18,406 nucleotides of DNA from an uncultured Acidaminococcus sp. (GTDB taxonomy: Bacteria; Bacillota_C; Negativicutes; Acidaminococcales; Acidaminococcaceae): assembly GCA_900314165.1 (NCBI GenBank), contig OMUE01000143.1, positions 1-18,406 on the forward strand, read 5' to 3'. Each line of letters begins with the position of its first letter. Positions within the stretch are counted from its first letter, which is position 1. Shown piece after piece: positions 5,512-14,357 of this stretch. The notes under the pieces are model-generated. The model was not told the origin of the DNA, made no database searches, and saw only the letters and a program-made list of their open reading frames with translations. Made by a program: the position numbers and the translations under genes.

Positions 5512-7977
5512 ATGAATAAAGAACAAGTGGAATTATTGGCACCGGCGGGAACGTGGCAGGCTTTGGAGGCGGCGGTGTACGCAGGTGCGGACGCCGTGTA
5601 TCTGGGCGGCAGCCAGTTTGGTGCCCGGGCCTATGCGGAAAACTTCGGCCGGGAAGAGCTGCAGCGGGCCATCGTCTTCGCCCACCTTCACGGCGTGCGG
5701 ATCTACGTGACCGTGAATACATTGGTGGACGACGAGGAAATGCCTGCCGTAGGGGACTATCTCACGTTCCTCAGCAATATCGGCATCGACGGCATCATCG
5801 TCCAGGACATGGGCATTATCCGGCTGGCCCGGCAATTGGTACCGGAGCTGCCCCTCCATGCCAGTACCCAGATGACTGTGACAAACTCTGCCGGGGCCGT
5901 GTTCACGTACCACCAGGGCATGCCCCGTGCGGTTATCGCCCGGGAAACCACCCTGAAGGACCTGAAAACCGTGGTGGACACCACCCCCGGTGAAATCGAA
6001 ACGTTTATGCACGGCGCCCTGTGCGTGTGCTACAGCGGCCAGTGCCTCATGAGCAGCATGATCGGCGGCCGCAGCGGCAACAGAGGCCGCTGTGCACAGC
6101 CCTGCCGGCTGCCCTACACACTGGTTAACGGGGAAGGCCAGGACATGCTGTCCCACGTGGACGCCGGCCATTACCTGCTGAGCCCCAAGGACCTGAATAC
6201 CCTGGATATCCTGCCCCAGCTCATTGAGACGGGGGTGTGCTCCTTTAAAATCGAAGGCCGTATGAAACGGCCGGAATACGTGGCCGTAGTGACGGACATC
6301 TACCGTCGGGCTATCGACAGCTATTTTGCCGGCCATTACCACGTGCCGGAGGAAGATAAACAGAATATCGAACAGATCTTCAACCGGGACTTTACCACGG
6401 CGTACCTGGAAAAGCGTCCCGGCCGCACCATGATGAGCGACCGGCGGCCCAATAACCGGGGCGTGCTCATGGGCCGGGTTACCAGCCTGTCCAAGGACCA
6501 CACCCAAGGTACCATCAAGCTGGACAAGGACCTGCATCTGGGAGACGGCCTGGAATTCTGGGTCAGCGTAGGGGGCCGTGTAGGTACTTCCGTGGACAAG
6601 ATGATCCAGAACGGCAAAGAAACGGCCAAGGCTCTGGCCGGCAGCCAGGTCACCATCAGCGTACCCAAGGGCATCCGGCTCAACGACCGGGTGTTCCGAA
6701 CCTTTGACAATCCCCTCATGGCCTACGCAGGCCAGTTCTTTGGGGAAGACCACAAGCGGCGGATTCCCCTGTACGTAGAAGTAACGGCCCATCTGGGACA
6801 GCCCATGACCATCCACATGACGGATGACCAGGGCAATGTGGGGGACGCCCAAACGGATTTCATCGTGGAAACAGCCCGGAAGCACGCCTTGGACGAAAAG
6901 ACGGTGCGCAAGCAGATCGACCGCATGGGCACTACGGAATTCGGCCTGGGAGAACTGGTGCTCCACGTAGACGACGGCGTCATGGTACCCATGAGCGAAA
7001 TCAACGAAGCCCGTCGCAAAGCCGTGGAACAGCTGCAGCAGAACCGGCTGGAGGCTTTCCTGCCCACCCGGAAGCGCACGGTGTTCCAGCCACATTACCT
7101 GCAGCAGCGGGAAAACCATTCCCTGCGCAAGCACAGCGAACTGGCTGTACAGATCGACACCCTGGACAAGGCCAAAGCAGCCCTGGACGCCGGAGCGGAC
7201 GTGCTGCTGGTAGGGGGCGACAGCTTTACGCTGCCCCTATTGACCCTGAAGGACTACGAACAGATTGCCCAGTGGGTGCAGCAGCGGGGCAAGAAATGGT
7301 ACGCCGCTACCAGCCGCATCGTCAGCGAAGGTCAGCTGAAGTATTTCCGGCAGGCCATGGCCAACTGGAAGGCCTTGGAGCCGGACGGCCTCTTAATTGC
7401 CAATAACGGCCTGGTGGAAATGGCTCAGGAAACGGGCCTGCCCCTGTGGCTGGATTACGACATGAACGCCTTTAACAGCCAGAGCCTCCTGTTCTGGCAG
7501 GAAAACGGCTTCAGCGGCGTGACCCTGTCTCCGGAACTGACCCTGGCCCAGGTGGGCAAGCTGGTCCGCAAGTCCCCTGTGCCCGTAGAATGCCTGGCAG
7601 AAGGGGCCTTGGAAATGATGGTGTCGGAATACTGCGTGGAAGGCAGCTTCCTGGGCCATCTGGACAAGGGCTCCTGCAGCTTCAAGTGCAAGGAACCGGG
7701 CTATCTGGAAGACCGGAAGAAGGAACGGTTCCCTCTGAAGCAGGACCAGTTTGGCCGCATGCACGTCCTGAACGGCCATCCCCTGTCCATGCTGACCAAC
7801 GTAAAAGAAATGGAAAAAGCCGGCATCGCCCGGCTGCGCATAGACAGCCGCAGCTATTCCTTGGAGGAAACCGGGGAGATTACGGCTCTGTACCGGGGCG
7901 TACTGGATGGGGACACCCTGGTGGAAGAAAACAGACCCCATACCACACGAGGACATTATTTTAGAGGAGTCTTATAA
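5512..7977 (+). CDS. U32 peptidase-family protein, RlhA-like, with DUF3656-type C-terminal half
   Basis: An 821-aa cytoplasmic protein. The first 330 residues are a U32 TIM-barrel-like domain with the family signature around HGALCVCYSGQC...CAQPCR, giving Cys171, 178, 194 and 198 in the C-x6-C-x15-C-x3-C spacing that binds a 4Fe-4S cluster in UbiU/RlhA/TrhP-type proteins. The C-terminal half matches the long RlhA/YdcP layout. It includes a second barrel-like stretch (from about residue 545) with its own Cys set (694, 708, 722, 726). Despite the 'peptidase/collagenase' name, characterised relatives are prephenate- and Fe-S-dependent RNA or ubiquinone hydroxylation enzymes. A 23S rRNA hydroxylation role is an inference from length and layout. 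The ATG at 5512 follows ATAGGAGAATTAC. The stop overlaps the mutS2 start (TAATG), so the two are co-translated. Confidence 0.85.
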   Translation: MNKEQVELLAPAGTWQALEAAVYAGADAVYLGGSQFGARAYAENFGREELQRAIVFAHLHGVRIYVTVNTLVDDEEMPAVGDYLTFLSNIGIDGIIVQDMGIIRLARQLVPELPLHASTQMTVTNSAGAVFTYHQGMPRAVIARETTLKDLKTVVDTTPGEIETFMHGALCVCYSGQCLMSSMIGGRSGNRGRCAQPCRLPYTLVNGEGQDMLSHVDAGHYLLSPKDLNTLDILPQLIETGVCSFKIEGRMKRPEYVAVVTDIYRRAIDSYFAGHYHVPEEDKQNIEQIFNRDFTTAYLEKRPGRTMMSDRRPNNRGVLMGRVTSLSKDHTQGTIKLDKDLHLGDGLEFWVSVGGRVGTSVDKMIQNGKETAKALAGSQVTISVPKGIRLNDRVFRTFDNPLMAYAGQFFGEDHKRRIPLYVEVTAHLGQPMTIHMTDDQGNVGDAQTDFIVETARKHALDEKTVRKQIDRMGTTEFGLGELVLHVDDGVMVPMSEINEARRKAVEQLQQNRLEAFLPTRKRTVFQPHYLQQRENHSLRKHSELAVQIDTLDKAKAALDAGADVLLVGGDSFTLPLLTLKDYEQIAQWVQQRGKKWYAATSRIVSEGQLKYFRQAMANWKALEPDGLLIANNGLVEMAQETGLPLWLDYDMNAFNSQSLLFWQENGFSGVTLSPELTLAQVGKLVRKSPVPVECLAEGALEMMVSEYCVEGSFLGHLDKGSCSFKCKEPGYLEDRKKERFPLKQDQFGRMHVLNGHPLSMLTNVKEMEKAGIARLRIDSRSYSLEETGEITALYRGVLDGDTLVEENRPHTTRGHYFRGVL

Positions 7978-10349
7978 TGGCACGTTTTGCAGTCAATACG
8001 CTGGAATTTGATAAAGTAAAGGAAATCCTGGCAGACTTTGCCGGTACCTCCCTGGGCCATAATCTGGCTCTGGAGCTGCAGAGTTCTTCCCGTTTCGACC
8101 AGGTGAAACAGGCCCAGGAAGAAACGGCGGAAGCCCTGCAGCTGCTGGATGAGGGCAAACGGCTGCCTTTGGGGGGCATGAGCGACATTTCCCCTCTGGT
8201 GAAGCGGGCCCGGGTAGGCAGTGTGCTGGAACCGGAAGATTTTAAGGCCATCGGGGATACTATAGACGGCCTGCGGCATCTGAAGCAGTTCCTGACGGAA
8301 GAGACGGAGGAGACGCCGGCGCTCCAGGTCTACGGACCGGAACTGGCGGATTTTTCCCGGCTGGGCAAGCAGCTGAATTCCGTACTGGACGAAAAGGGCG
8401 AAGTGAAGGATACGGCTTCCACGAAGCTGGCAGGCCTGCGGACCGGCATCCTGACGGCCAAAAACCGGGTGAAGGACAAACTGAATTCCATCCTCCACGA
8501 TCCCGTGAACCAGAAATATTTCCAGGACGCCCTGGTGACCATGCGGGAGGAACGGTACGTGATCCCCATTAAGCAGGAATACCGGTTGAACTTCCCGGGT
8601 GTGGTCCACGACCAGTCCGCCACGGGAGCTACGCTGTTCATCGAACCCATGGCCGTGGTAAACCTGAACAACGACATCAAGAAATATATCCTGGCAGAAC
8701 AGGCGGAAGTGGAGCGGATCCTGCGGACCCTGACGGCCAACGTAGGGGCGGAAGCGGACAACATCCTGAGCTCCCTGCAGATTGCGGCCCAGATCGACCT
8801 GATCGGCGCCAAGGCTGCCATGGCCCAGAAGTTCCACTGCTGCCGGCCCATTATGAGCCTGGTGCAGAAAATCCGCATCGTTGGTGGCCGCCATCCCCTG
8901 CTGAATCAGGAAACGGTGGTGCCCCTGGACATCAATCTTGGCGACGGTTTTACGACTCTTTTAATCACCGGTCCTAACACCGGTGGTAAGACCGTAGCTC
9001 TGAAGACTGTGGGCCTGTTTGCCCTTATGGCCCAGACAGGTATGTTCCTGCCGGCCAAAGAAGCTGTGCTGCCCGTATTTGGCGGCGTGTATGCGGACAT
9101 CGGGGACGAACAGAGCATCGAGCAGAGTCTGTCCACGTTCTCCGGCCACATGACGAACATGATCTCCATCCTGAAGGAAGTGAAGGAGGGGGACCTGGTG
9201 CTGGTGGATGAAGTGTGCGTCGGAACGGATCCTACAGAAGGTGCGGCCCTGGCCATGGCCATGATCGAGTACCTGTTCGACCGGAAAGTCCTGACCATCA
9301 TGACCACCCACTACAGCGAGCTGAAGACCTTTGCCTATGAGCATGAGGGCATGCAGAACGCCAGCGTGGAATTCAATCCGGAGACCCTGCGGCCTACGTA
9401 TAAGCTGCTCATGGGCGTGCCTGGCTCCAGTAATGCGTTCTACATCAGCCAGCGACTGGGCCTGCCGGAAGAAATCCTGGAAGAAGCCCGGACCTTCATC
9501 AGTGAGCGCCACAGCAATATGGAACGGGTGCTGCAGAATCTGGAAGGGGAGCGCCGGGAATACGAAAGCCGGAAGACGGAAATCGAAGCCCTGCAGCGGC
9601 AGGCGGAGTACCTGAAGAATTCCCTGGCCTATGAAAAGAGCGAGCTGGAAAAGAGCAGGAACGCCATCCTGCGGAAGGCCCGGGAACAGGCGGACGAGCT
9701 GTTCCGGAACGCCCGTCGGGAAAGTACGTCCATCCTGAAGGAACTGCGGGCCAACCAGAACCTGGTGGAATCTGCCAAGGTGGAACAGCTGGCGGAGCTG
9801 TCCCGGAAGGTGCTGAACAAGAACTTCTCCATCGACGGTAAGCCTTTGCCGGAAGGCCAGGGCCTTACCAGCGGCAACGCGGCCGTGGGCAAGAAGATCT
9901 ACGTAAAGAAGCTGGGCCAGAGCGGCACCATTACGTCCATCAACGGCAATGAAGTCACCGTGCGCATCGGTATCATGAAGATGAACCTGCACATGAAGGA
10001 CTGTCTGCTGCTGAAGGAAGCGCCCAGCCAGCCTAAGAGCACCCACAGGACGCTGAAGAAGAGCAGCAATCCGGCTCATACCATGTTCGTGAAGAAGGCT
10101 CAGGATGCAACGGTGCAGATTGACGTCCGGGGCAAGACCGTGGACGAAGCCATTCCCTATGTGGACAAGGCTATCGACGACGCCCTGCTGGCCGGCATGG
10201 ACCGGTTCCGCTTAGTTCACGGCAAAGGCACGGGCATGTTGCGGAAGGGCCTGTTGGAGTATCTGGACCAGCATCCCAACGTATCCAAGACCGAAATGGC
10301 TCCCATGAATGAGGGCGGTTTCGGGGCGACGATTGTATATGTGAAATAA
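7977..10349 (+). CDS. mutS2: Endonuclease MutS2
   Basis: A 790-aa MutS2, the usual family length. In order: N-terminal core and lever helices; ATPase with Walker A GPNTGGKT (Lys338, Thr339); MutS signature loop QSLSTFSGHMTNM; Walker B/D-loop LVLVDEVCVGTDP (Asp411, Glu412); the MutS-type H-loop TTHYSELK; a long charged coiled coil (about 505-620); a KOW-like segment (about 640-690, IYVKKLGQSGTITSINGNEV); and a C-terminal Smr domain with DVRG (716-719) and HGKGTG (748-753). MutS2 proteins suppress homologous recombination in Helicobacter and split collided ribosomes in Bacillus. Nuclease activity lies in Smr. It begins inside the stop of the U32 gene. In many Firmicutes mutS2 sits near pheST with zapA and cvpA between; here it lies just upstream of pheST and neither is seen. 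The D-loop Cys414-Val415 is unusual (normally Gly-Ala/Ser). Confidence 0.95.
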   Translation: MARFAVNTLEFDKVKEILADFAGTSLGHNLALELQSSSRFDQVKQAQEETAEALQLLDEGKRLPLGGMSDISPLVKRARVGSVLEPEDFKAIGDTIDGLRHLKQFLTEETEETPALQVYGPELADFSRLGKQLNSVLDEKGEVKDTASTKLAGLRTGILTAKNRVKDKLNSILHDPVNQKYFQDALVTMREERYVIPIKQEYRLNFPGVVHDQSATGATLFIEPMAVVNLNNDIKKYILAEQAEVERILRTLTANVGAEADNILSSLQIAAQIDLIGAKAAMAQKFHCCRPIMSLVQKIRIVGGRHPLLNQETVVPLDINLGDGFTTLLITGPNTGGKTVALKTVGLFALMAQTGMFLPAKEAVLPVFGGVYADIGDEQSIEQSLSTFSGHMTNMISILKEVKEGDLVLVDEVCVGTDPTEGAALAMAMIEYLFDRKVLTIMTTHYSELKTFAYEHEGMQNASVEFNPETLRPTYKLLMGVPGSSNAFYISQRLGLPEEILEEARTFISERHSNMERVLQNLEGERREYESRKTEIEALQRQAEYLKNSLAYEKSELEKSRNAILRKAREQADELFRNARRESTSILKELRANQNLVESAKVEQLAELSRKVLNKNFSIDGKPLPEGQGLTSGNAAVGKKIYVKKLGQSGTITSINGNEVTVRIGIMKMNLHMKDCLLLKEAPSQPKSTHRTLKKSSNPAHTMFVKKAQDATVQIDVRGKTVDEAIPYVDKAIDDALLAGMDRFRLVHGKGTGMLRKGLLEYLDQHPNVSKTEMAPMNEGGFGATIVYVK

Positions 10350-10354
10350 AGAAG

Positions 10355-10450
10355 CGGGCGGGCCGACGCTGCGCTCTGGCACGCCCCTACAGGTTTTCTT
10401 ATGACAACAATGTAGGGGCGTGCCAAACGAAGTGCGGCCCGCCCGTTTTT
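10355..10450. terminator. Large hairpin terminator after mutS2, made of two inverted repeat halves
   Basis: Outer stem 10355-10364 with 10436-10445 (CGGGCGGGCC/GGCCCGCCCG), inner stem 10378-10390 with 10412-10424 (GGCACGCCCCTAC/GTAGGGGCGTGCC), a 21-nt loop and TTTTT at 10446-10450. Each arm resembles the right half of the GTAGGGG/CCCCTAC elements found at 371-405 and 15053-15087 (shared CGCTCTGG and CGCCCCTAC). It is both a repeat-family member and the apparent transcription stop between mutS2 and pheS. Confidence 0.75.
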
Positions 10451-10452
10451 CC

Positions 10453-10481
10453 TTGCAACCTTGATTTCAACATGCTATAAT
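10453..10481 (+). promoter_or_regulatory. pheST promoter
   Basis: TTGCAA (10453-10458), 17-nt spacer, TATAAT (10476-10481), with a TGC just before the -10 (extended -10). The transcript would start near 10488, just ahead of the T-box leader. Confidence 0.88.
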
Positions 10482-10487
10482 AACAAC

Positions 10488-10717
10488 GTTAACCATATAC
10501 AATGTGCCATGAACAGGAGAGTAGTTCTTTGGAGTGGACCTGCAGAGAGCGCGGGATAGGTGGGAGCCGCGTGGGAAGCCGGGAACGAAGTTCACCTGGG
10601 AGCATTCGGGCTGAACGGAGTAGGTCCGGCGGTGGCTGCGTTACAAGCTGTGAAAGTACAAAATAGGGTGGTACCGCGAACCTTCGCCCCTTGTGGGGCG
10701 GAGGTTTTATTTTTTTT
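10488..10717 (+). ncRNA. T-box riboswitch leader (Phe-specific) controlling pheST
   Basis: The conserved T-box AGGGTGGTACCGCG is at 10665-10678, followed directly by a terminator. Upstream, GGACCT (10536-10541) can pair with AGGTCC (10622-10627) to close stem I, and CGCGG/CCGCG (10550-10554, 10567-10571) can form its distal part. The segment ACGAAG-TTC-ACC at 10585-10596 lies where the glyQS leader has its specifier. TTC at 10591-10593 is a Phe codon, matching the gene controlled. Uncharged tRNA-Phe would bind the specifier and T-box and stabilise the antiterminator, switching pheS-pheT on. Family assignment is firm; the stem I pairing is by eye. Confidence 0.93.
10679..10717 (+). terminator. 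T-box conditional terminator
   Basis: A 12-bp stem, AACCTTCGCCCC (10679-10690) with GGGGCGGAGGTT (10695-10706), TTGT loop, then a T-rich tract to 10717. It competes with the antiterminator that uses the T-box bases just upstream. The pheS ribosome site AGGAGG begins right after the T tract. Confidence 0.92.
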
Positions 10718-10730
10718 AGGAGGCGTGACA

Positions 10731-11753
10731 ATGAGCGACAAACTGCAGGAATTGCGGGATAAGATCCAAAAAGATCTTAGCGAAGTCAAAAGTGTAGAAG
10801 ATTTAAAGAATATCCGTGTCCAGTATCTGGGCAAGAAGGGGGCTCTGACCTCCATTCTCCGGACTCTGGGCGATGTAGCCGCGGAGGAACGGCCCCGGAT
10901 TGGCAAGATGGTTAACGAAGTCCGGGCCAAAGCGGAACAACGTATAAACGAACAGATGAAATTGTTGGAACAGAAGCAGCTGGAAGAAAAGCTGGCCTCT
11001 GAAAGCCTGGACATCACCCTGCCCGGGCGGAAGCCGGCTGTGGGTCATCTGCATCCTCTGACGGAAACCCTGCGGGATATCAAGAAGATCTTCATGCGCA
11101 TGGGTTTTGAAGTGGAAGGAGGTCCGGAAATCGAAACGGACTACTTCAACTTTGAAGCACTGAACCTGCCGAAAGACCATCCGGCCCGGGACATGCAGGA
11201 CACGTTCTACATTACGGACGAAATCCTCATGCGGACCCAGACCTCCGGTGTCCAGGCCCGGACCATGCAGTCCCGGCTGCCCAATACTCCCATTCGCATG
11301 ATCTGCCCCGGTGCTGTATATCGTAATGACTACGATGCCACCCACTCTCCCATGTTCCATCAGGTAGAAGGCCTGGTGGTGGACAAGAACATCAGCCTGT
11401 CCGACCTGAAGGGCACTCTGGAACTGTTCTGCAAGGAAATGTTCGGCTCTTCCGTCAAAATCCGCCTGCGTCCCAGCTTCTTCCCCTTCACGGAACCTTC
11501 CTGCGAAGTGGATATCAGCTGCGTCATCTGCGGCGGCAAAGGCTGCCGGGTCTGCAAGAACTCCGGCTGGCTGGAAATCCTGGGCGCCGGCATGGTGCAT
11601 CCCAACGTACTGCGTATGAGCGGTTACGATCCGGACAAGATGAGCGGCTTTGCCTTCGGTATGGGCGTAGAACGGATCGCCATGCTGCGCTACGGCATCG
11701 ACGACCTGCGTCTGTTCTTCGAAAACGACATGCGGTTCATCCGTCAGTTCTAA
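10731..11753 (+). CDS. pheS: Phenylalanyl-tRNA synthetase alpha subunit
   Basis: The 340-aa catalytic subunit of the alpha2-beta2 enzyme that charges tRNA-Phe in the cytoplasm. The N-terminal coiled-coil arm (about 1-90) is followed by the class II core. Motif 2 reads [18 protein letters not shown] (Arg198 on), and motif 3 reads [20 protein letters not shown] near the C-terminus. A small four-Cys insert, [12 protein letters not shown] (Cys264, 267, 272, 275), looks like a zinc knuckle and is absent from the E. coli type. The start is ATG 10731 with AGGAGGCGTGACA in front; the frame is open upstream to 10560 but that stretch is the T-box leader. It is followed by pheT after 18 nt and is controlled by the Phe T-box. 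Confidence 0.97.
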   Translation: MSDKLQELRDKIQKDLSEVKSVEDLKNIRVQYLGKKGALTSILRTLGDVAAEERPRIGKMVNEVRAKAEQRINEQMKLLEQKQLEEKLASESLDITLPGRKPAVGHLHPLTETLRDIKKIFMRMGFEVEGGPEIETDYFNFEALNLPKDHPARDMQDTFYITDEILMRTQTSGVQARTMQSRLPNTPIRMICPGAVYRNDYDATHSPMFHQVEGLVVDKNISLSDLKGTLELFCKEMFGSSVKIRLRPSFFPFTEPSCEVDISCVICGGKGCRVCKNSGWLEILGAGMVHPNVLRMSGYDPDKMSGFAFGMGVERIAMLRYGIDDLRLFFENDMRFIRQF

Positions 11754-11771
11754 TAGGGAGGCAAAGGAAAC

Positions 11772-14210
11772 ATGTTAGCATCTATCAATTGGTTGAAACA
11801 ATATGTGGAGATTCCGGTCACTCCTGAAGAATTGGCCGACAAACTGACCCATGTAGGCCTGGAAGTAGAACGGGTCATCCATCTGGGCGAAGGCCTGGAA
11901 GGGGTTATCACCGGCAAGGTGGCCCAAATCGAACGGCATCCTAACTCCGACCACCTGTGGGTGTGCCAGATGGATCTGGGCCAGGGGGAACTGGTTCAGA
12001 TCCTGACCGGTGCTCAGAACGTGCACCAGTTCGACATGGTACCCGTGGCCGTCGTAGGCTCCCATCTGCCCAACGGCATGAAGCTGAAGAAAGCCAGAAT
12101 GCGTGGCCTGGATTCCAACGGCATGCTGTGCAGCGCCGAAGAACTGGGCATTGACGCCAAGCTGCTGCTGCCGGAACAACGGAACGGCATCTTCATCCTG
12201 CCGGCTGACACTCCTATCGGCGTGGATATCAAAGAAGTGCTGGGGCTCAACGATGTAGTGCTGGATATCGATCTGACCGCAAACCGGGGCGATTGCTTCA
12301 ATATGCTGGGCCTGGCCCGGGAAGTGTCCGCTGTGCTGGACAAACCTCTGACCCTGCCGGCTCTGACCACGAAGGACGCTGCCGGCGGCAACGCTGCGGA
12401 CAAAGCTTCCGTAAAGATCGAATGCACGGACCTGTGCCCTCGCTTCTCCATGCGCATGATTACGAACATCAAAGTCCAAGAATCTCCGGAATGGATGCAG
12501 AAACTGCTGCGTGCGGTCAGCATCCGTCCTATCAATAACGTAGTAGACGTGACGAACTTCGTCATGATGGAAGAAGGCCAGCCCATGCATGCCTACGACT
12601 ACGACACCGTAGTGAATCACGAATGGCATGTACGCCGGGCTAAAGAAGGGGAGACCCTGATTACCCTGGATGGCCAGAAACGGGACCTGAACCCCAACAT
12701 GATCGTCATTGCGGACCCGGAAAAGGCCGTGGGCCTGGGCGGCGTTATGGGCGGTCTGGCAACGGAAGTCACGGACAAGACTGTGAACGTTATGCTGGAA
12801 TCCGCTACGTTCTACGGCCCCAGCATCCGCCATACCTCCAAGGATCTGGGTCTGCGGTCCGAAGCTTCCCAGCGTTTTGAACGGGGCGTGGATACCATCC
12901 GCAACCACGATGCCCTGGACCGTGCCGTCCATCTGCTGGAAGAAATGGGCGCCTGCGATGCCGTAGCCGGCGTCGTGGAAGACTACCCTGTGGAACAAAA
13001 ACCTGTGGTCATTACCGCAAACCCCGACGCTCTGCGCCGCCGCATCGGCACCAACGATATTTCCGACCAGGAAATGAAGGACATCCTGACTACCCTGAAC
13101 TTCACGGTGGACGATACGGATGCCAAATCCTGGAAAGTCACCGTACCTACCTGGCGGTATGACTGCTCCTGCGATGCGGACCTGAGCGAAGAAGTGGCCC
13201 GGATGCACGGTTACGACCTGATTCCGTCCACCCTGCCCCAGCTGGATATGGCCCGTGGCGGTCAGAACCCTGTGGAAGACGTAAAGGACGAAGTCCAGAC
13301 CTATCTGGCAGACGCCGGCCTGAACGAAATCATGTCCTACACGTTCATCAATGCCAACAACTTCGACAAACTGGGCCTGCCTGCCGATGATGTACGGCGT
13401 AAGGCCATCGATATCATGAACCCCATCAGCGACGACTTTAAGACCATGCGCACCACGCTGATCCCGTCCCTGCTGAATACCGCTGCTTACAACCAGGCTC
13501 GCCAGAGCGACCGGATTGCCCTGTTCGAAGTAGGCCGGGTATTCATTCCGAAAGCTCTGCCTCTGACGGAACTGCCGGAAGAAAAGACCCGTCTGGGCAT
13601 CGTCCTCAGCGGCCGCCGCAACGAACTGAACTGGACGGAAGCCAAGGACGCCGTGGACTTCTACGACCTGAAGGGCATCTTGGAAGGTGTCCTGGATGTA
13701 CTGCAGGCTAAAGGCGTGGAATACAAAGCCTGCAAGGAACCCTTCATGCATCCCGGCAAGAGCTGCCTGATTGTGCACAACGGTGAAGTGGTGGGCGTTA
13801 TGGGTGCCCTGCATCCGACCACCCAGGAACGGTTTGGCCTGAATGCGGAAACCTACGTACTGGAAATGGATCTCCACAGCTTCGTGGCCGATGCGGAAAA
13901 AGTGCCGCAATTCGTCCACATTCCTCAATTCCCCAGCACCTCCCGTGACCTGGCTGTGGTAGTGCCTAAGAACGTGTCCGCGGTAGATCTGATGGAAGAA
14001 ATCCGCAGCGAAGCCGGTCCTCTGCTGAAAGAAGTCAGCCTGTTCGACGTGTACACCGGCATCCAGGTGAAACCGGGCTGCAAGTCCGTGGCCTTCAACC
14101 TGGTGTTCCAGGATCTGACCCGCACCCTGCAGGATGGGGACATTGATCCAATCATCAAACACATTACGGAACACGTAAACGAAGCTTTCGAAGCTAAGCT
14201 GAGAGAGTAA
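11772..14210 (+). CDS. pheT: Phenylalanyl-tRNA synthetase beta subunit
   Basis: An 812-aa beta subunit, full bacterial length. Domains in order: N-terminal segment; EMAP-type tRNA-binding OB fold (about 44-150, VITGKVAQIERHPNSDHLWV); B3/B4 editing domain (about 205-390), which removes mischarged Tyr-tRNA-Phe; B5 (about 410-480); a class II-like inactive core (about 490-690); and a C-terminal FDX-ACB anticodon-binding domain (about 718-811, FPSTSRDLAVVVPKNVSAVD). ATG 11772 has AGGGAGG upstream and follows pheS by 18 nt, so the two are co-transcribed under the T-box. No terminator is evident between its stop and the tRNA promoter at 14224, so read-through into the tRNA operon is possible. Confidence 0.97.
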   Translation: MLASINWLKQYVEIPVTPEELADKLTHVGLEVERVIHLGEGLEGVITGKVAQIERHPNSDHLWVCQMDLGQGELVQILTGAQNVHQFDMVPVAVVGSHLPNGMKLKKARMRGLDSNGMLCSAEELGIDAKLLLPEQRNGIFILPADTPIGVDIKEVLGLNDVVLDIDLTANRGDCFNMLGLAREVSAVLDKPLTLPALTTKDAAGGNAADKASVKIECTDLCPRFSMRMITNIKVQESPEWMQKLLRAVSIRPINNVVDVTNFVMMEEGQPMHAYDYDTVVNHEWHVRRAKEGETLITLDGQKRDLNPNMIVIADPEKAVGLGGVMGGLATEVTDKTVNVMLESATFYGPSIRHTSKDLGLRSEASQRFERGVDTIRNHDALDRAVHLLEEMGACDAVAGVVEDYPVEQKPVVITANPDALRRRIGTNDISDQEMKDILTTLNFTVDDTDAKSWKVTVPTWRYDCSCDADLSEEVARMHGYDLIPSTLPQLDMARGGQNPVEDVKDEVQTYLADAGLNEIMSYTFINANNFDKLGLPADDVRRKAIDIMNPISDDFKTMRTTLIPSLLNTAAYNQARQSDRIALFEVGRVFIPKALPLTELPEEKTRLGIVLSGRRNELNWTEAKDAVDFYDLKGILEGVLDVLQAKGVEYKACKEPFMHPGKSCLIVHNGEVVGVMGALHPTTQERFGLNAETYVLEMDLHSFVADAEKVPQFVHIPQFPSTSRDLAVVVPKNVSAVDLMEEIRSEAGPLLKEVSLFDVYTGIQVKPGCKSVAFNLVFQDLTRTLQDGDIDPIIKHITEHVNEAFEAKLRE

Positions 14211-14223
14211 GATAAAAAAGTAC

Positions 14224-14252
14224 TTGCCAAGTCGCTGGAACTATGGTATTAT
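14224..14252 (+). promoter_or_regulatory. Promoter of the tRNA operon
   Basis: TTGCCA (14224-14229), 17-nt spacer, TATTAT (14247-14252), with TGG before the -10 (extended -10). It lies 27 nt upstream of the first tRNA. Confidence 0.85.
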
Positions 14253-14278
14253 AAATACCTGTCAGGCGACTGACGTGT

Positions 14279-14355
14279 GGCCCAGTAGTTCAGTTGGTTA
14301 GAATGCCGCCCTGTCACGGCGGAGATCGTCGGTTCGAGTCCGTCCTGGGTCGCCA
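14279..14355 (+). tRNA. tRNA-Asp (GTC)
   Basis: 77 nt. Acceptor GGCCCAG pairs with CTGGGTC (one G-U), discriminator G73 and an encoded CCA. The D-arm contains TTCAGTTGGTTAGAA and the T-arm GGTTCGAGTCC. Anticodon GTC at 14313-14315 in a CCGCC/GGCGG stem. G73 and GTC both fit Asp. First gene of a three-tRNA operon. Confidence 0.97.
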
Positions 14356-14357
14356 AT

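Noticed and set aside
5533..7134. 533-codon open frame on the minus strand within the U32 gene
   Set aside because: Same codon-bias shadow effect; the plus strand encodes a clear U32 protein over this stretch.
10560..10730. N-terminal extension of PheS by 57 codons
   Set aside because: This stretch is the T-box leader and its terminator; the ribosome site and ATG at 10731 match the family start.
11775..14174. 799-codon open frame on the minus strand across pheT
   Set aside because: It mirrors pheT exactly in extent. It arises from strong G/C third-position bias and has no family resemblance or ribosome site.
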